From positions 186,001 through 250,000 of the forward strand of contig NC_009357.1 of NCBI RefSeq assembly GCF_000092065.1: a DNA stretch of 64,000 nucleotides, given 5' to 3'. The DNA is from Ostreococcus lucimarinus CCE9901 (Eukaryota > Chlorophyta > Mamiellophyceae > Mamiellales > Bathycoccaceae). Positions 27,410-36,080 of the stretch are shown piece by piece (the first letter of the stretch is position 1; every line of letters begins with the position of its first letter). The notes under the pieces were generated by a model. The model was given only the letters and a program-made list of their open reading frames with translations. It was not told the DNA's origin and ran no database searches. The translations under genes and the position numbers were made by a program.

Positions 27410-30400
27410 CCTCCGTACTCGCCCCCACTTCAGGGCGGAGCACGTATTTTTCAGCAATGCTCGCGTACTTGGCGTCGTATGTGTCTCCGTTCGCCGCGGC
27501 GAGAAGAACGCCAAAAATCAGGCGACGCATGTTCAATTGTTTGCCCGCGCGTGCGTCGACATCGCTGTACGCAGCCGCGAAGTTCTCTTTCGAGAATTTT
27601 GCGACATCGACTTTTTTGTCCGTCGATTCCATGCGACTTCGCCAGAACGTTATGAACCATGTGATTGGGGCGGACAAGCCCCCTCGAAGCAACTCTCGTA
27701 ATTGTCGTGCATTGATTGCGTCACTCTCGCGGGCGGATGCGGTTTCCACGCGCGCTACCGAACGCGCTTCCTCGGGTGAAAGCGTACCCTCGGCGCTGTG
27801 AATCAAAACGAGTAGTGAACGCAGCGCCTGCGGATACCGAATCCAATGAGCGACGAGTCGTCCGCTCAAGGCGTCACCGTACTGTGATGTCTTCGTGTGC
27901 ATCTTCGTGATCCTATATAGCTCCATGTAGACCGCCTTACTTGGCAGAATTATTTCTGCGTCGCGAAACCAAATTTCCAGCGCCGCTTCGAGACGGTCGG
28001 GTTGGCTTCGGCAAGCTTCTCCCAGGAACGCCGTAAGGAATTCCTTGTTACCCAGCGAATCGATGAGAGCGCGCGCATGACCGCCGTTTGCGTCAAAACG
28101 GAGCAAGTCTCGAAATAACGAGAGGATTGCGCCGTCTTCAATGTCGCACGCCTTCTCGTCGCCGCCGAAGAAGCGCGCCGTGAGCGACCGCGAGGACGGC
28201 TGCGCGCCCGATCCATTTCCGTTCGAGACCGCCTCGGCGCCCGCCAAAAGATCGACAAAGGCACTCCAAAAGTTTTGCGTGAAGAAAACGAGCAGCCGAT
28301 TTACTAGGTCAGGCGAGACTGTCGAGTCGGCAAAGATCGTCTCGTGACGTGCGAGCACTATGCTGCTCATGGTGCGTACCGCAGTCGCGGCGCGGTCGGT
28401 GTCTTCTCCGTAACAGCGCAGCACCCACGGGTTTGTGGCGAAGCCGGCAGTGTCTGCCATGGAGACGACCGGCACCTTGCGGTGACCGGCGATGCGAATG
28501 CCCGGCGTCGCTCGGTTCAAGGCCCACGTCGAACCCAGCTCGATCCACGTTTTCAGAAAATAGGTCCAGACTATTTCAACAAACATTCCATCGAACGCGC
28601 CCAGAGCAGCGAGCGCGTGCATTCGTACGTATTTCGGCTTGTTCGACTTGTGCGTCGCGCGGTACTCGAGGACAAAGGCCACGAATGCGCTGAGCAGTCG
28701 TCCCATTCGACGTCTCGTCGGGTGAGTGATGGCGTGGAACCGGACGTTGGCGTCGACGATAGGTTCCCAGCACTTTGATGGATTGCCGCTCACCGTGAAG
28801 TCGACGTAACGGACGAGCGTGTTGTCTCTCGCTCGAATGTGCGCTTGCTGCGCGTTGTCGCCGTCACTAATGAGGTAGTTTCGATGCTCTCCCAAGCGTG
28901 TTGAAAACCAGCGCTCCGATTCGCCGACGTACGCGCCTTCATCGGACCGCACCAGCCACACGTACGCGTTGACCGGCTCAGCGTACAACCTCGCCTTCAG
29001 GTCGCCGCGCGAGTCGCGATGTTCTCGAGACTTCAACCAATTCGATAACGTTCGTAGGTGCTCCATGAGTTCTAGCGCCCCCGACTTGTCGTCACCCAGC
29101 GTCTCGCCGACGTCGTAAAATTGCTCCACAAAAAAAGCCGGGACGTGCGTCGTACTAAAGTACGTGTGGCGCCAGGTTGACGTGTCCGCTAGATGTCCCG
29201 CAACTGAGGCGTCTTGAGTATCTCTGCGCTGCGCGCCGATGATGTCGCCGCTGAGCGTTTGGATGGGTGTGTCGGCGCCGCTCACCCAGCCAGGCACGCG
29301 AGCGACTTCTCGTAGGAAGGATTTGATGCTTTCGTCGCTGGCATCCTTCGGGTCGAAGGCGTCCTTGAATCCAACGAGAGGGAAGCACTCGCAGCGGTCG
29401 AGAAAAGTTAACATGGCGTCCTTCGCCTTGGACATGTTGTCCCCATCGGCGAGCCACTGCTCGGCGTCGAGCACGAACTCCTCTAAAACGGGAGACAAGT
29501 TCGCCTCGAAGTGGACGTCAAGCACCCCGCGAATCTTTGCGTTTGCGTCGTACATAGCCTTCGCGCTCCCTGCGATCGCGGGACCTACGAATCGTCGCGC
29601 GCGCGATTCCAGCGAATCATCTGAAACCTCCACCGCCGGCGCCGGGGACGGCGTCGCCGGTTTATGGGTTTGGCGACAATGGTCTAGAATTTCGCGTCGC
29701 CAATCGGTCATCTTAATAGAGCCGAATTTGGCGCGCACGTGCGCGACCTCTGCCCCTTCCCCTTCCTTCTCCTCTTCCCCTTCTTCTTCCCCTTCCCCTT
29801 CGTCTTCGTGTTCGTCTTCGTCTTCGTGTGCATCTTCGTCTTTGTCTTCGACGAATCCGTCTGCGAGTGGGGCGAACAAGTTACCGCGCGACTTGGCGCG
29901 ACGACGCGGGCGACACGCCCGCCCCGTGTGCAACTCTCGTACCGTGCCACCCGGCGACTGCTCGTGCTGCGCATCACTCTCGGCGTAGGTCGGCGAGGCG
30001 TGAAATTGTGCGGCTCGCTTGCCTGTCGCCGCCAGGATCGGAGGACTCTGCGGTTCGTCGTCACCGACCGCGTGCGCTGATGCCATCATTCGACACAAGG
30101 CGACGTCCATCGCCGTTCTCTCAATGATTTGGTCCGCATCGGCGCGGCCGCGCAACATCGCTCCGAGCGTGCCCTGAACGTCGTTCCGAGCTCGTTGAAG
30201 CGTCTCTTCGTCGGGTTCGTCGGGTTCGTCGGGTTCGGCGGGCGCGGTGCGCGGTTCGATCGATTCGTAGTGCATCTGCGCACGCTCGCCACCGCTGAGA
30301 ACGAGCGTTACGTCGATCGTAGCCTCTTCCGGCTCGATGATGACGTCGGCGTCTCCGTCGGGCGTCGCAGACAAACTGTCCGATATTACGCGCACGCGCA

Positions 30401-30821
30401 TCTTGTGCACGTCGGCCAACGCCATGAGCGAGAATTCGTCGCCCCACTTGCCCCCGAGCTGACCCAGGCTTGCGCACTCGGCCAGAAACTCCTCGCGTAT
30501 CTCACCCTCACTGAGATCTTCACGTCCTGCACCGTTCGCTGTATCGAGAAAACCGATGCGCACCGGCACTATATCGTCGTCGTCGACGCGACGCTCCAAC
30601 CAGGCCGCGGCTTGGTGGCGTAAAAGTTCCACCGACACTTCGCGTTCGGGATCGGTTCGTCCTATGGCGGCGACAATCGCGTGGAACTGGCAGTCGCCCC
30701 CGCCCTCGGTGGTGACTCTCTGGACGCGCTCACGGATGAGGCGCCGCTCCAACCGACCTAGTCGCGCTTCGCCGTAGAGGCGCGGGTGACGTTTTCCCCA
30801 CTCCGCGAGAACGTCTGCCAT
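26211..30821 (-). CDS. OTU-family cysteine protease fused to GIY-YIG-like segment and C-terminal SANT-like repeats
   Basis: 1536 residues from the ATG at 30821. An OTU domain occupies about residues 20-185: catalytic GGGDCQFHAI (Asp, Cys), WGDEFSLMAL, and final MHYESI (His), predicting deubiquitinase activity. A disordered acidic stretch of Glu/Asp repeats follows (about 317-356). Around residue 617 NAYVWLVRSDEGAYVGE, then FSTRLGEHRNYL, resembles the first half of a GIY-YIG nuclease (Tyr-Val...Tyr-Val-Gly...Arg...His), a tentative call. The middle 500 residues are helical and unrecognised. The last 400 are three copies of a 133-residue unit containing a Myb/SANT-like pattern (MWSDLEDA... YVWEVVLPYVR... 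ALCARWRKVL). It is the longest intronless gene here after the SET gene and looks lineage-specific. Confidence 0.75.
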   Translation of the reverse strand: MADVLAEWGKRHPRLYGEARLGRLERRLIRERVQRVTTEGGGDCQFHAIVAAIGRTDPEREVSVELLRHQAAAWLERRVDDDDIVPVRIGFLDTANGAGREDLSEGEIREEFLAECASLGQLGGKWGDEFSLMALADVHKMRVRVISDSLSATPDGDADVIIEPEEATIDVTLVLSGGERAQMHYESIEPRTAPAEPDEPDEPDEETLQRARNDVQGTLGAMLRGRADADQIIERTAMDVALCRMMASAHAVGDDEPQSPPILAATGKRAAQFHASPTYAESDAQHEQSPGGTVRELHTGRACRPRRRAKSRGNLFAPLADGFVEDKDEDAHEDEDEHEDEGEGEEEGEEEKEGEGAEVAHVRAKFGSIKMTDWRREILDHCRQTHKPATPSPAPAVEVSDDSLESRARRFVGPAIAGSAKAMYDANAKIRGVLDVHFEANLSPVLEEFVLDAEQWLADGDNMSKAKDAMLTFLDRCECFPLVGFKDAFDPKDASDESIKSFLREVARVPGWVSGADTPIQTLSGDIIGAQRRDTQDASVAGHLADTSTWRHTYFSTTHVPAFFVEQFYDVGETLGDDKSGALELMEHLRTLSNWLKSREHRDSRGDLKARLYAEPVNAYVWLVRSDEGAYVGESERWFSTRLGEHRNYLISDGDNAQQAHIRARDNTLVRYVDFTVSGNPSKCWEPIVDANVRFHAITHPTRRRMGRLLSAFVAFVLEYRATHKSNKPKYVRMHALAALGAFDGMFVEIVWTYFLKTWIELGSTWALNRATPGIRIAGHRKVPVVSMADTAGFATNPWVLRCYGEDTDRAATAVRTMSSIVLARHETIFADSTVSPDLVNRLLVFFTQNFWSAFVDLLAGAEAVSNGNGSGAQPSSRSLTARFFGGDEKACDIEDGAILSLFRDLLRFDANGGHARALIDSLGNKEFLTAFLGEACRSQPDRLEAALEIWFRDAEIILPSKAVYMELYRITKMHTKTSQYGDALSGRLVAHWIRYPQALRSLLVLIHSAEGTLSPEEARSVARVETASARESDAINARQLRELLRGGLSAPITWFITFWRSRMESTDKKVDVAKFSKENFAAAYSDVDARAGKQLNMRRLIFGVLLAAANGDTYDAKYASIAEKYVLRPEVGASTEATLNAQAKALLENAKRLIDEHGETRSGDLMWSDLEDAAIAFALAALAEKGGGAGAFQVDRTTALRTENMRYVWEVVLPYVRSARTSEALCARWRKVLSKKTENNSISYADALERLKSETAKYEDIEPKERDKKATLDAQAKALLENAKRLIDEHGETRSGKLMWSDLEDAVIVFALAALAEKGGGAGAFQVDRTTWLGTENMRYVWEVVLPYVRSGRMPVALCARWRKVLSKKTENNSISYADALERLKSETAKYEDIEPKERDKKATLDAQAKALLENAKRLIDEHGETRSGDLMWSDLEDAVIAFALAALAEKGGGAGAFQVDRTTWLGTENMRYVWEVVLPYVRSARTLEALFARWRRLLSKKTENAHISYADALERLKSEMADLLPPNRSLESVL

Positions 30822-32379
30822 GCCTCCCCGCCTCGTCTCCGCCTCGTCTGTCACGCTTCCCCGTTCCGTCGGATGCGAAAACTTTCAAGAATGTGTTTTG
30901 ATATCACCCTTCTTTCCAGGGTAGAAACGCGCGTCAGTCGCGTCGTCGTCGTCGCCGCCTCGCGCGAACCTCGCGCGAACGTGTCCCTTCGCCTCCGAGG
31001 ACGCAATCGCTCGTGCGCGCGCGCGTTCGTCGCCGCGCGCGTTCGCCGCGGACGCGGCGGAGAGAACGCACGACGTTTTTCGTGACACGCGCTCGACACG
31101 CGCGCACCGCTCGCGCGCTTCCGACGCGCGCGTGGGCGGTTTCGAGCGCGCGGCGCGATCGTCCCTCGTTTCTCCGTAACGCATCGACGCTCGAGATGCG
31201 CGAACGAGACGCACGACGACGTACCGCTACCGCTACCGCTGCCGCAACCGCTATCGCGTACGCGCGCTCGCTGCGTGCTCGCTTCTTGCAATCGCGAGAA
31301 AGTGCGGCCACGAACGAGCGCCGGGTTCCTTCTGGATGAAAACGCCGATTCGTTGACCCGCCCGCCTCCCTTTTTCTGTTTTTTGCTTTTCGCCGCGATG
31401 TTTTCGCGCTTGAGAACCCGAAGCCGAGGACCGCGCCGAATCGACGCTCGCACGGGCGCCGACGCGCGTCGATCGGCGCGGCGCGATCGCGCAATCGCGC
31501 GAACGCGCGTCGACGCGCGTTCGTCGACCCCGCGATCGCGCGAACGGACGCGCGCGCGCGCGAACGCGCGCCATTCCCGACGCTCGCGCGTCGTTAACAA
31601 CGTCGCGTTCTTCGCACGCGCGCGTGGATTCGCGCGACGTGCGACGTCGGGCGCGCGCGAGCGCGCGCGACACGCGTCGATGACGGCATCGCGCGCGCGC
31701 CGACGCGCGCTGGACGCGCGGCGCGCGGAACGCGCGCCGTCGTCGCGAGTAATGTCGCGAATCGCCGCGCGCGGCGACGCGCGCGCGGCGTCGCACACGC
31801 GGGTGTGCGCGCCGTCGCACAAAGCGCTCGGCGACGCATTATACGAGCGGCGCGTCGGCGCGACGCCGCGTCGCGCGCGGTCGCGGACGAGCGCGTGCGA
31901 GCGGGGCGTTCGGAAGCGTGACGGGTGCGGACGCGTCGCGCGCGTCGTTCGCGCGGATGCGCGCGCGCGCGACGCGACGACGCGCGCGCGAATGTACGAC
32001 GATCGATTCGCGACGCTCGCGCGACGCGCTGGGCGTCGCGCGAGCGCCGCGCGGACGCGCGCTCGAGCGCGATGCGCGCGGCGATCGCGAAGACGAAACC
32101 TCGCTCGATCGCGCGCGCGCCTCGAACGCGCGCGCGCGTTCGGCGCCGAACGCGCAGCGCGCTGTGTCGCGCGCGCGCGGACGCTCGACGTGCAGATCGC
32201 CGCGCGCGCGATAAGGGTAAGTTCGTCGCGCGCGCGTCGGACGACGCGCGCGCGGCGATTTTCCGTGCGCGCGACGCGCGTTTCGCGCGTAGCGGCGCGC
32301 GCGGCGCGCGCTTCGACCGCGAAGCGCTCGATGCGCGCGCGCGCTCGAGCGAGGTTGCGTCTTCGCGACGCGCGCGACG
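30822..32379. other. 1.5-kb gene-free, extremely CG-rich divergent region
   Basis: No gene is supported. All frames here are long but Arg/Ala-only, caused by cgcg and gcgc runs. Details seen: a short imperfect hexamer repeat (taccgctaccgctaccgctg, near 31222), a CGACTGACG motif on the minus strand near 30937 like this genome's branch sites, and a perfect donor-like ggtaagt on the plus strand at 32215. These may indicate 5' UTR introns for the OTU or methyltransferase gene, but no exon can be drawn. It is the longest non-coding stretch in the window. Confidence 0.5.
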
Positions 32380-33939
32380 ATGCCTCGCGCGCGTCGCGCG
32401 CCGTCGCGCGCCGAACCGGCGCGCGACGCGAGCGCGAACGGCGTCCCGCCGACGCGCACTGCGCTGTTTGCGCCCACCGTGGAGACCGGCGACCGCTTCC
32501 GCGTCGACGCGAGCGTGCGAACGCACACCGCTGAAGGCGGGCGAGCGTGGACCCCGTACTCGCCGGGGCGCGACGACGCGCCGTGCGTGGTCGGGTTCGG
32601 CGTCGTTCAAGCGGACTCTCGCATCGCATCCGAATACGACGAAGAATTGCGCAAAGCGCGCAAGTTGCGGCGAAAGCTCGGCCTAGAGCTCGTGATGGAT
32701 GTGCGCTACGCCCGAAATCGCGGGACGGTGCAGACGACCATGTCCGTGGAGACGTTCATCGATGGCGCGGGCGCCGCCGGGACGATCTTCGGGACTCGAA
32801 GTCAAAGATTCAGATTCGTCGAAAACGCGATTCGACGGCGATACCCGCGGCGCGCGCGCGCGCAAGACGACGACGACGGCCCTCCGTGCGACGCGGACGC
32901 CGCCGTCGCGTGGCTGCTCCGACAACCGCACGATTCGCGAGACAGTATCCTCGTCGAATTCGATCGCGATACCGTGCGCAAGCCTTCGTTTCCGTATCGC
33001 GTGGTGTACGAGAGCGAGTCCGGCGACGAAGGCGCGTTCGGATGCGCGCTCACGGAAGCTGAGTTCGCCGACTGGTTAGGCGGTTGGCGTCCGCCGCCGG
33101 CCGCGAATCTCGACGAATTCTTCGCGATCCTGCGGACGATGAACGTCGATTTGAGCGGCATCGATACCGTCAGGACGCGGTGGCTATGTTTTGAAATTGG
33201 CAGTGGATGGGCGAACGTGTCCCTGGCTTTAGCGGAAACGCTCGGCGACGACGTATTGTGCATCGCGATGGACCCGAAGGAAGGGCTGGAATCGACACGC
33301 GCGAAGAACCACCCGCGCGTGCTCATTCTTAACGAAGACGTGTGGGATGCCCAATTCTTCATGGACGTCAGAAGAGCCACCGCTGGGCGCGTGCTTCACG
33401 CGCACGCGTCGCCGCTGTGTAAGTATTACTCCACGGAGCAGCGCCCGAGGCGAAAAAATCTACGCGACCGCGGATTGCAGCACGTGATTGATGAAGAGCT
33501 GCTGCACGCAGACTCCATGGTGACTGTGGAAGTCGACACGTTACGACTGCTAAATCCGCTTAGCATCAGCGTGGAGAACCCGCACAACGACGCGGATGGC
33601 ATCGGCTCGCGATGCGATCTCTTGTCCGACGTGTACGCAATGCTCGACTTCCTCGTGAGGTGGAGCGTGAGCTACTGCCACTTCACAAAGGGCGAGATAC
33701 GGAAGCACACCGACCTGTACGTCACCCGCAATCTGTACGACGTCATGAAAGAGGCGAAATGGAAGGGCCTGTGCACGTCGAGGTCGCCGTGCGCGTACCG
33801 TCGCCGATCGGGGGCGAGGCAGCACAAGTCTGGCGTTCAAAACCAAAAGGGATCGGCGAAAAAAGGGAGAATCCCTTTAGCGCTCGCTCGCGACCTCGCC
33901 AAGCACGTCGGCGTTCTCAAGACGGGCGTCGCGCGTTGA
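32380..33939 (+). CDS. Divergent C5 cytosine DNA methyltransferase-like protein
   Basis: 519 residues. The C-terminal half (about 250-470) has the layout of a class I methyltransferase: LCFEIGSGWANVSLALAETL (AdoMet loop), VLCIAMDPKEG, ILNEDVWDAQFF, then HAHASPLCKYYSTEQ, where a C5 methyltransferase has its catalytic PC motif, and LSISVENPHND in place of the ENV motif. The Cys is kept but the usual PPC is PLC. A basic tail follows. The N-terminal half (about 40-240) is globular and unrecognised. DNA cytosine methylation is a reasonable inference; a related phage- or giant-virus-type methyltransferase is another possibility. The ATG at 32380 is first in frame, and the first 15 residues are low-complexity, so initiation slightly downstream is possible. 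Confidence 0.55.
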   Translation: MPRARRAPSRAEPARDASANGVPPTRTALFAPTVETGDRFRVDASVRTHTAEGGRAWTPYSPGRDDAPCVVGFGVVQADSRIASEYDEELRKARKLRRKLGLELVMDVRYARNRGTVQTTMSVETFIDGAGAAGTIFGTRSQRFRFVENAIRRRYPRRARAQDDDDGPPCDADAAVAWLLRQPHDSRDSILVEFDRDTVRKPSFPYRVVYESESGDEGAFGCALTEAEFADWLGGWRPPPAANLDEFFAILRTMNVDLSGIDTVRTRWLCFEIGSGWANVSLALAETLGDDVLCIAMDPKEGLESTRAKNHPRVLILNEDVWDAQFFMDVRRATAGRVLHAHASPLCKYYSTEQRPRRKNLRDRGLQHVIDEELLHADSMVTVEVDTLRLLNPLSISVENPHNDADGIGSRCDLLSDVYAMLDFLVRWSVSYCHFTKGEIRKHTDLYVTRNLYDVMKEAKWKGLCTSRSPCAYRRRSGARQHKSGVQNQKGSAKKGRIPLALARDLAKHVGVLKTGVAR

Positions 33940-34047
33940 GTTTCTACCCGTCAACCCGTGTACGTCGCAAAGCGACCGTTCGAATCCAGCGAGCCTCTCC
34001 GTAAGGTATAGCACACGCATGTTCACCCAGAGACACCCAGTGGCAAA

Positions 34048-34907
34048 ATGGAATTGTTGAAGAGAATGTCAATGGATTGCGAGAGAATGCTACAAGAGTG
34101 CCGCGGCGTTGGCGCAACCCGAGAAGAGGAATCGTCGTCGAGCGTGGTGGTGATGTGCTTAAATAAGATATCAATCGCGCTCGAAAGCTTAAATAAGATA
34201 TCAATCGCGCTCGAAAGCTTAAATAAGATATCAATCGCGCTCGAAAGCTTAAATAAGACATCGTGGTAGATACATCAGTGCTACTAAATACATATACCCG
34301 AGTGTCCGATAAACAGGACGCGCGCGCGGAGGAGATGCGACGGATGGTGGAGATTGAGGCGTCGGCGTCGGCGTCGGCGTCGCGGCGCGTGTCTCGCGAC
34401 GACGCGAAGGATTCGTATCCGGTAGTGGTCGTCGCGAGGGAGAGACCGCGCGATACACGACGAGTGGAGGAGCTAGAAACTGAACTTAAAAAGTTACAGG
34501 CGAAGAGCGAGCGGCAGACGAAGAAGATCAACGCGCTCAAGGAGGAGCTCGCGACGGAACGAAGGGCGCGCTCCAACGAGTTGCAGACGGTGCGCGCAAA
34601 ACACGAGCGCGAAATGCGCGATCTGGTCGCGTCGGTGAGCGGGGTGCAGAAATCAAATGTTCAACGGCGACGTCGGGTGAGTTCGAACGAGTATCCGCCG
34701 CCGCCTTCGAGGATAGTATCGGGCGCGGACGAGTTTGATGCGTTCATCGCATCGTTTCACGCTTTACCTTCGTCTCGCCTTCGCCCTCGCCTTCGCGTCT
34801 CGCCCTCGCCCTCGCGCGTCCGATCGGACAATCGGACCGTCGGATCGACGTCGATCCGTCCGAGATTTCCGAGACGCCCCGAGACGGCGATCGAGGATTC
34901 ATCGTGA
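34048..34907 (+). CDS. Small coiled-coil protein, probably two exons
   Basis: Proposed exons 34048-34149 and 34317-34907, total 230 residues. Exon 1 gives MELLKRMSMDCERMLQEC and a Glu/Ser-rich linker; exon 2 starts DARAEEMRRMVEIEAS. Exon 2 encodes a clear coiled coil (RRVEELETELKKLQAKSE ... KKINALKEELATERRARSNE, about residues 90-145) and a basic Pro/Ser tail. The long frame of exon 2 has no ATG at its open start, supporting a splice. The intron would begin GTGATG and end AAACAG, with TACTAAA 28 bases before the acceptor. Without splicing, a 73-residue protein with three copies of LNKISIALES would result. Function unknown. Confidence 0.5.
34158..34257 (+). repeat. 30-bp tandem repeat inside probable intron
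   Basis: Three identical 30-base units begin at 34158, 34188 and 34218, each opening cttaaataagatatcaatcg, followed by a 10-base partial fourth copy. The units are AT-rich compared with the surroundings. Because 30 is divisible by three and no stop occurs, the repeat also reads as 10-residue peptide repeats in one frame. Confidence 0.95.
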
Positions 34908-34968
34908 TCGTCATCTCGCGACGCCGCGCGATCGCGATCGCGACGCGCGCCGCGCCCGGACGCCGACG

Positions 34969-35967
34969 ATGAAACCGTCCGACGGCGTCGACGTCGCGCG
35001 CCGCGCGTCGTCGACGTCGCCGCCGCGCACGCCCGAGCGCGACGCGACGATCGCGCGGCGACCGCGGCGCGACGATGCGACGGTGCCGACGACGACGACG
35101 ACGGACGCGACGGCGCGAGCGCGCGCGGACGCGAGCGAGTGGTTGGAATTCGACGGCGCGCGCGACGACGGGCCGCTGGAGGGGTTTCCGTACGAACTCG
35201 GGGCGCTGGACTCGGGGCGCGGACGAATCGCGTCACGCGCGTCGACGCGCGCGATGGCGCTCGAGGGCGCGTCGGGGACGAGCGACGGCGCGGTGAAGTC
35301 GAACGCCGGTGATTTCGCGACCGACGACGGCGCGACGGAATGGGACGCGATGTGGTCGCGCGGCATCGAGCGCGGGCAGGCGTTCGATTGCAGTCGAACC
35401 GAACCCGCGTTTGAGCGGTTTTTGAGCGCGCGCGCGGCGACGGGACGGGGCGCGAGCGCGCTCGTGCCGGGCTGCGGGCGCGGGTACGCGCTCGCGTCGC
35501 TCGCGCGCGCGGGATACGAGGTTTGCGTTGGTCTGGAGATCTCGAACACGGCGCGCGCGAGCGCGTTGGAACACCTGAAGACGGAGGACGTGCCGTCGAC
35601 GGCGGTGGTGGAGGTGATGGTGGAGGATTTCTTCGCGTTCGCGCCCGAGGAAAAATTTGATTTGTGCTACGACTGCACGTTTTTGTGCGCCATCGATCCG
35701 CGGCGACGCGAGGAATGGGCGCGCGTGTACGCCAATTGCGTGAAACCTGGCGGTATTTTGGTGTCCGTGGTGTTTCCGTGTGGGGATTTCGAGGGTGGTC
35801 CGCCGTACGCTTTGACGCCGGAAATCGTGCGCGACTTGCTCGCGCCCGTCGGTTTCGAAGAAGTGTCGCTGGAAGAAACGCCCGCGGAGCTCTACGCGCG
35901 AGGACGCTTGGAATATTTACACGTTTTTAAGCGAAGTGCGTTAAGCGAAGTGCGTAGCGTAGCGTAG
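34969..35967 (+). CDS. TPMT/HOL-family thiol or halide methyltransferase
   Basis: 332 residues. The N-terminal 110 residues are low-complexity (Ala/Arg/Thr/Asp), perhaps partly a transit sequence. The catalytic domain starts with TEWDAMWSRGIERGQAFD, then SALVPGCGRGYALASLARAG (AdoMet motif I), VCVGLEISNTA, and FDLCYDCTFLCAIDPRRREEWA followed by GGILVSVVFP. This matches the thiopurine-methyltransferase superfamily as found in plant HOL (harmless to ozone layer) proteins, which methylate bisulfide, thiocyanate or halides. Methyl halide production by marine picoalgae fits, as inference. The C-terminus runs through a small direct repeat (aagcgaagtgcgt twice, around 35931-35956), so the last 10 residues may be recent. 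Confidence 0.85.
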   Translation: MKPSDGVDVARRASSTSPPRTPERDATIARRPRRDDATVPTTTTTDATARARADASEWLEFDGARDDGPLEGFPYELGALDSGRGRIASRASTRAMALEGASGTSDGAVKSNAGDFATDDGATEWDAMWSRGIERGQAFDCSRTEPAFERFLSARAATGRGASALVPGCGRGYALASLARAGYEVCVGLEISNTARASALEHLKTEDVPSTAVVEVMVEDFFAFAPEEKFDLCYDCTFLCAIDPRRREEWARVYANCVKPGGILVSVVFPCGDFEGGPPYALTPEIVRDLLAPVGFEEVSLEETPAELYARGRLEYLHVFKRSALSEVRSVA

Positions 35968-36080
35968 TCGCTGAACCTAGGCTCTGTAAAAGTAATTGAC
36001 CCTGAAGCCGATGCCGACGCGTCGCCGAGACGAGAACGAGACCACGAGAAAACCTCGTTACTTCACGACGCTTCTTCAGC

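Noticed and set aside
30925-30945. CGACTGACG branch-like site upstream of the OTU gene
   Set aside because: No good acceptor within 45 bases and no matching upstream exon; kept only as a remark.
30851-32629. Long Arg-rich frames on both strands
   Set aside because: No Met-started globular sequence, no domain, amino-acid use dominated by Arg and Ala from cgc/gcg runs.
33970-34000. tRNA T-loop-like word gttcgaatcc
   Set aside because: The flanking bases do not form a T stem and no acceptor, D or anticodon arms fit, including in a permuted order.
34158-34257. CRISPR-like direct repeats
   Set aside because: The 30-base units are directly adjacent without spacers, and the genome is eukaryotic.
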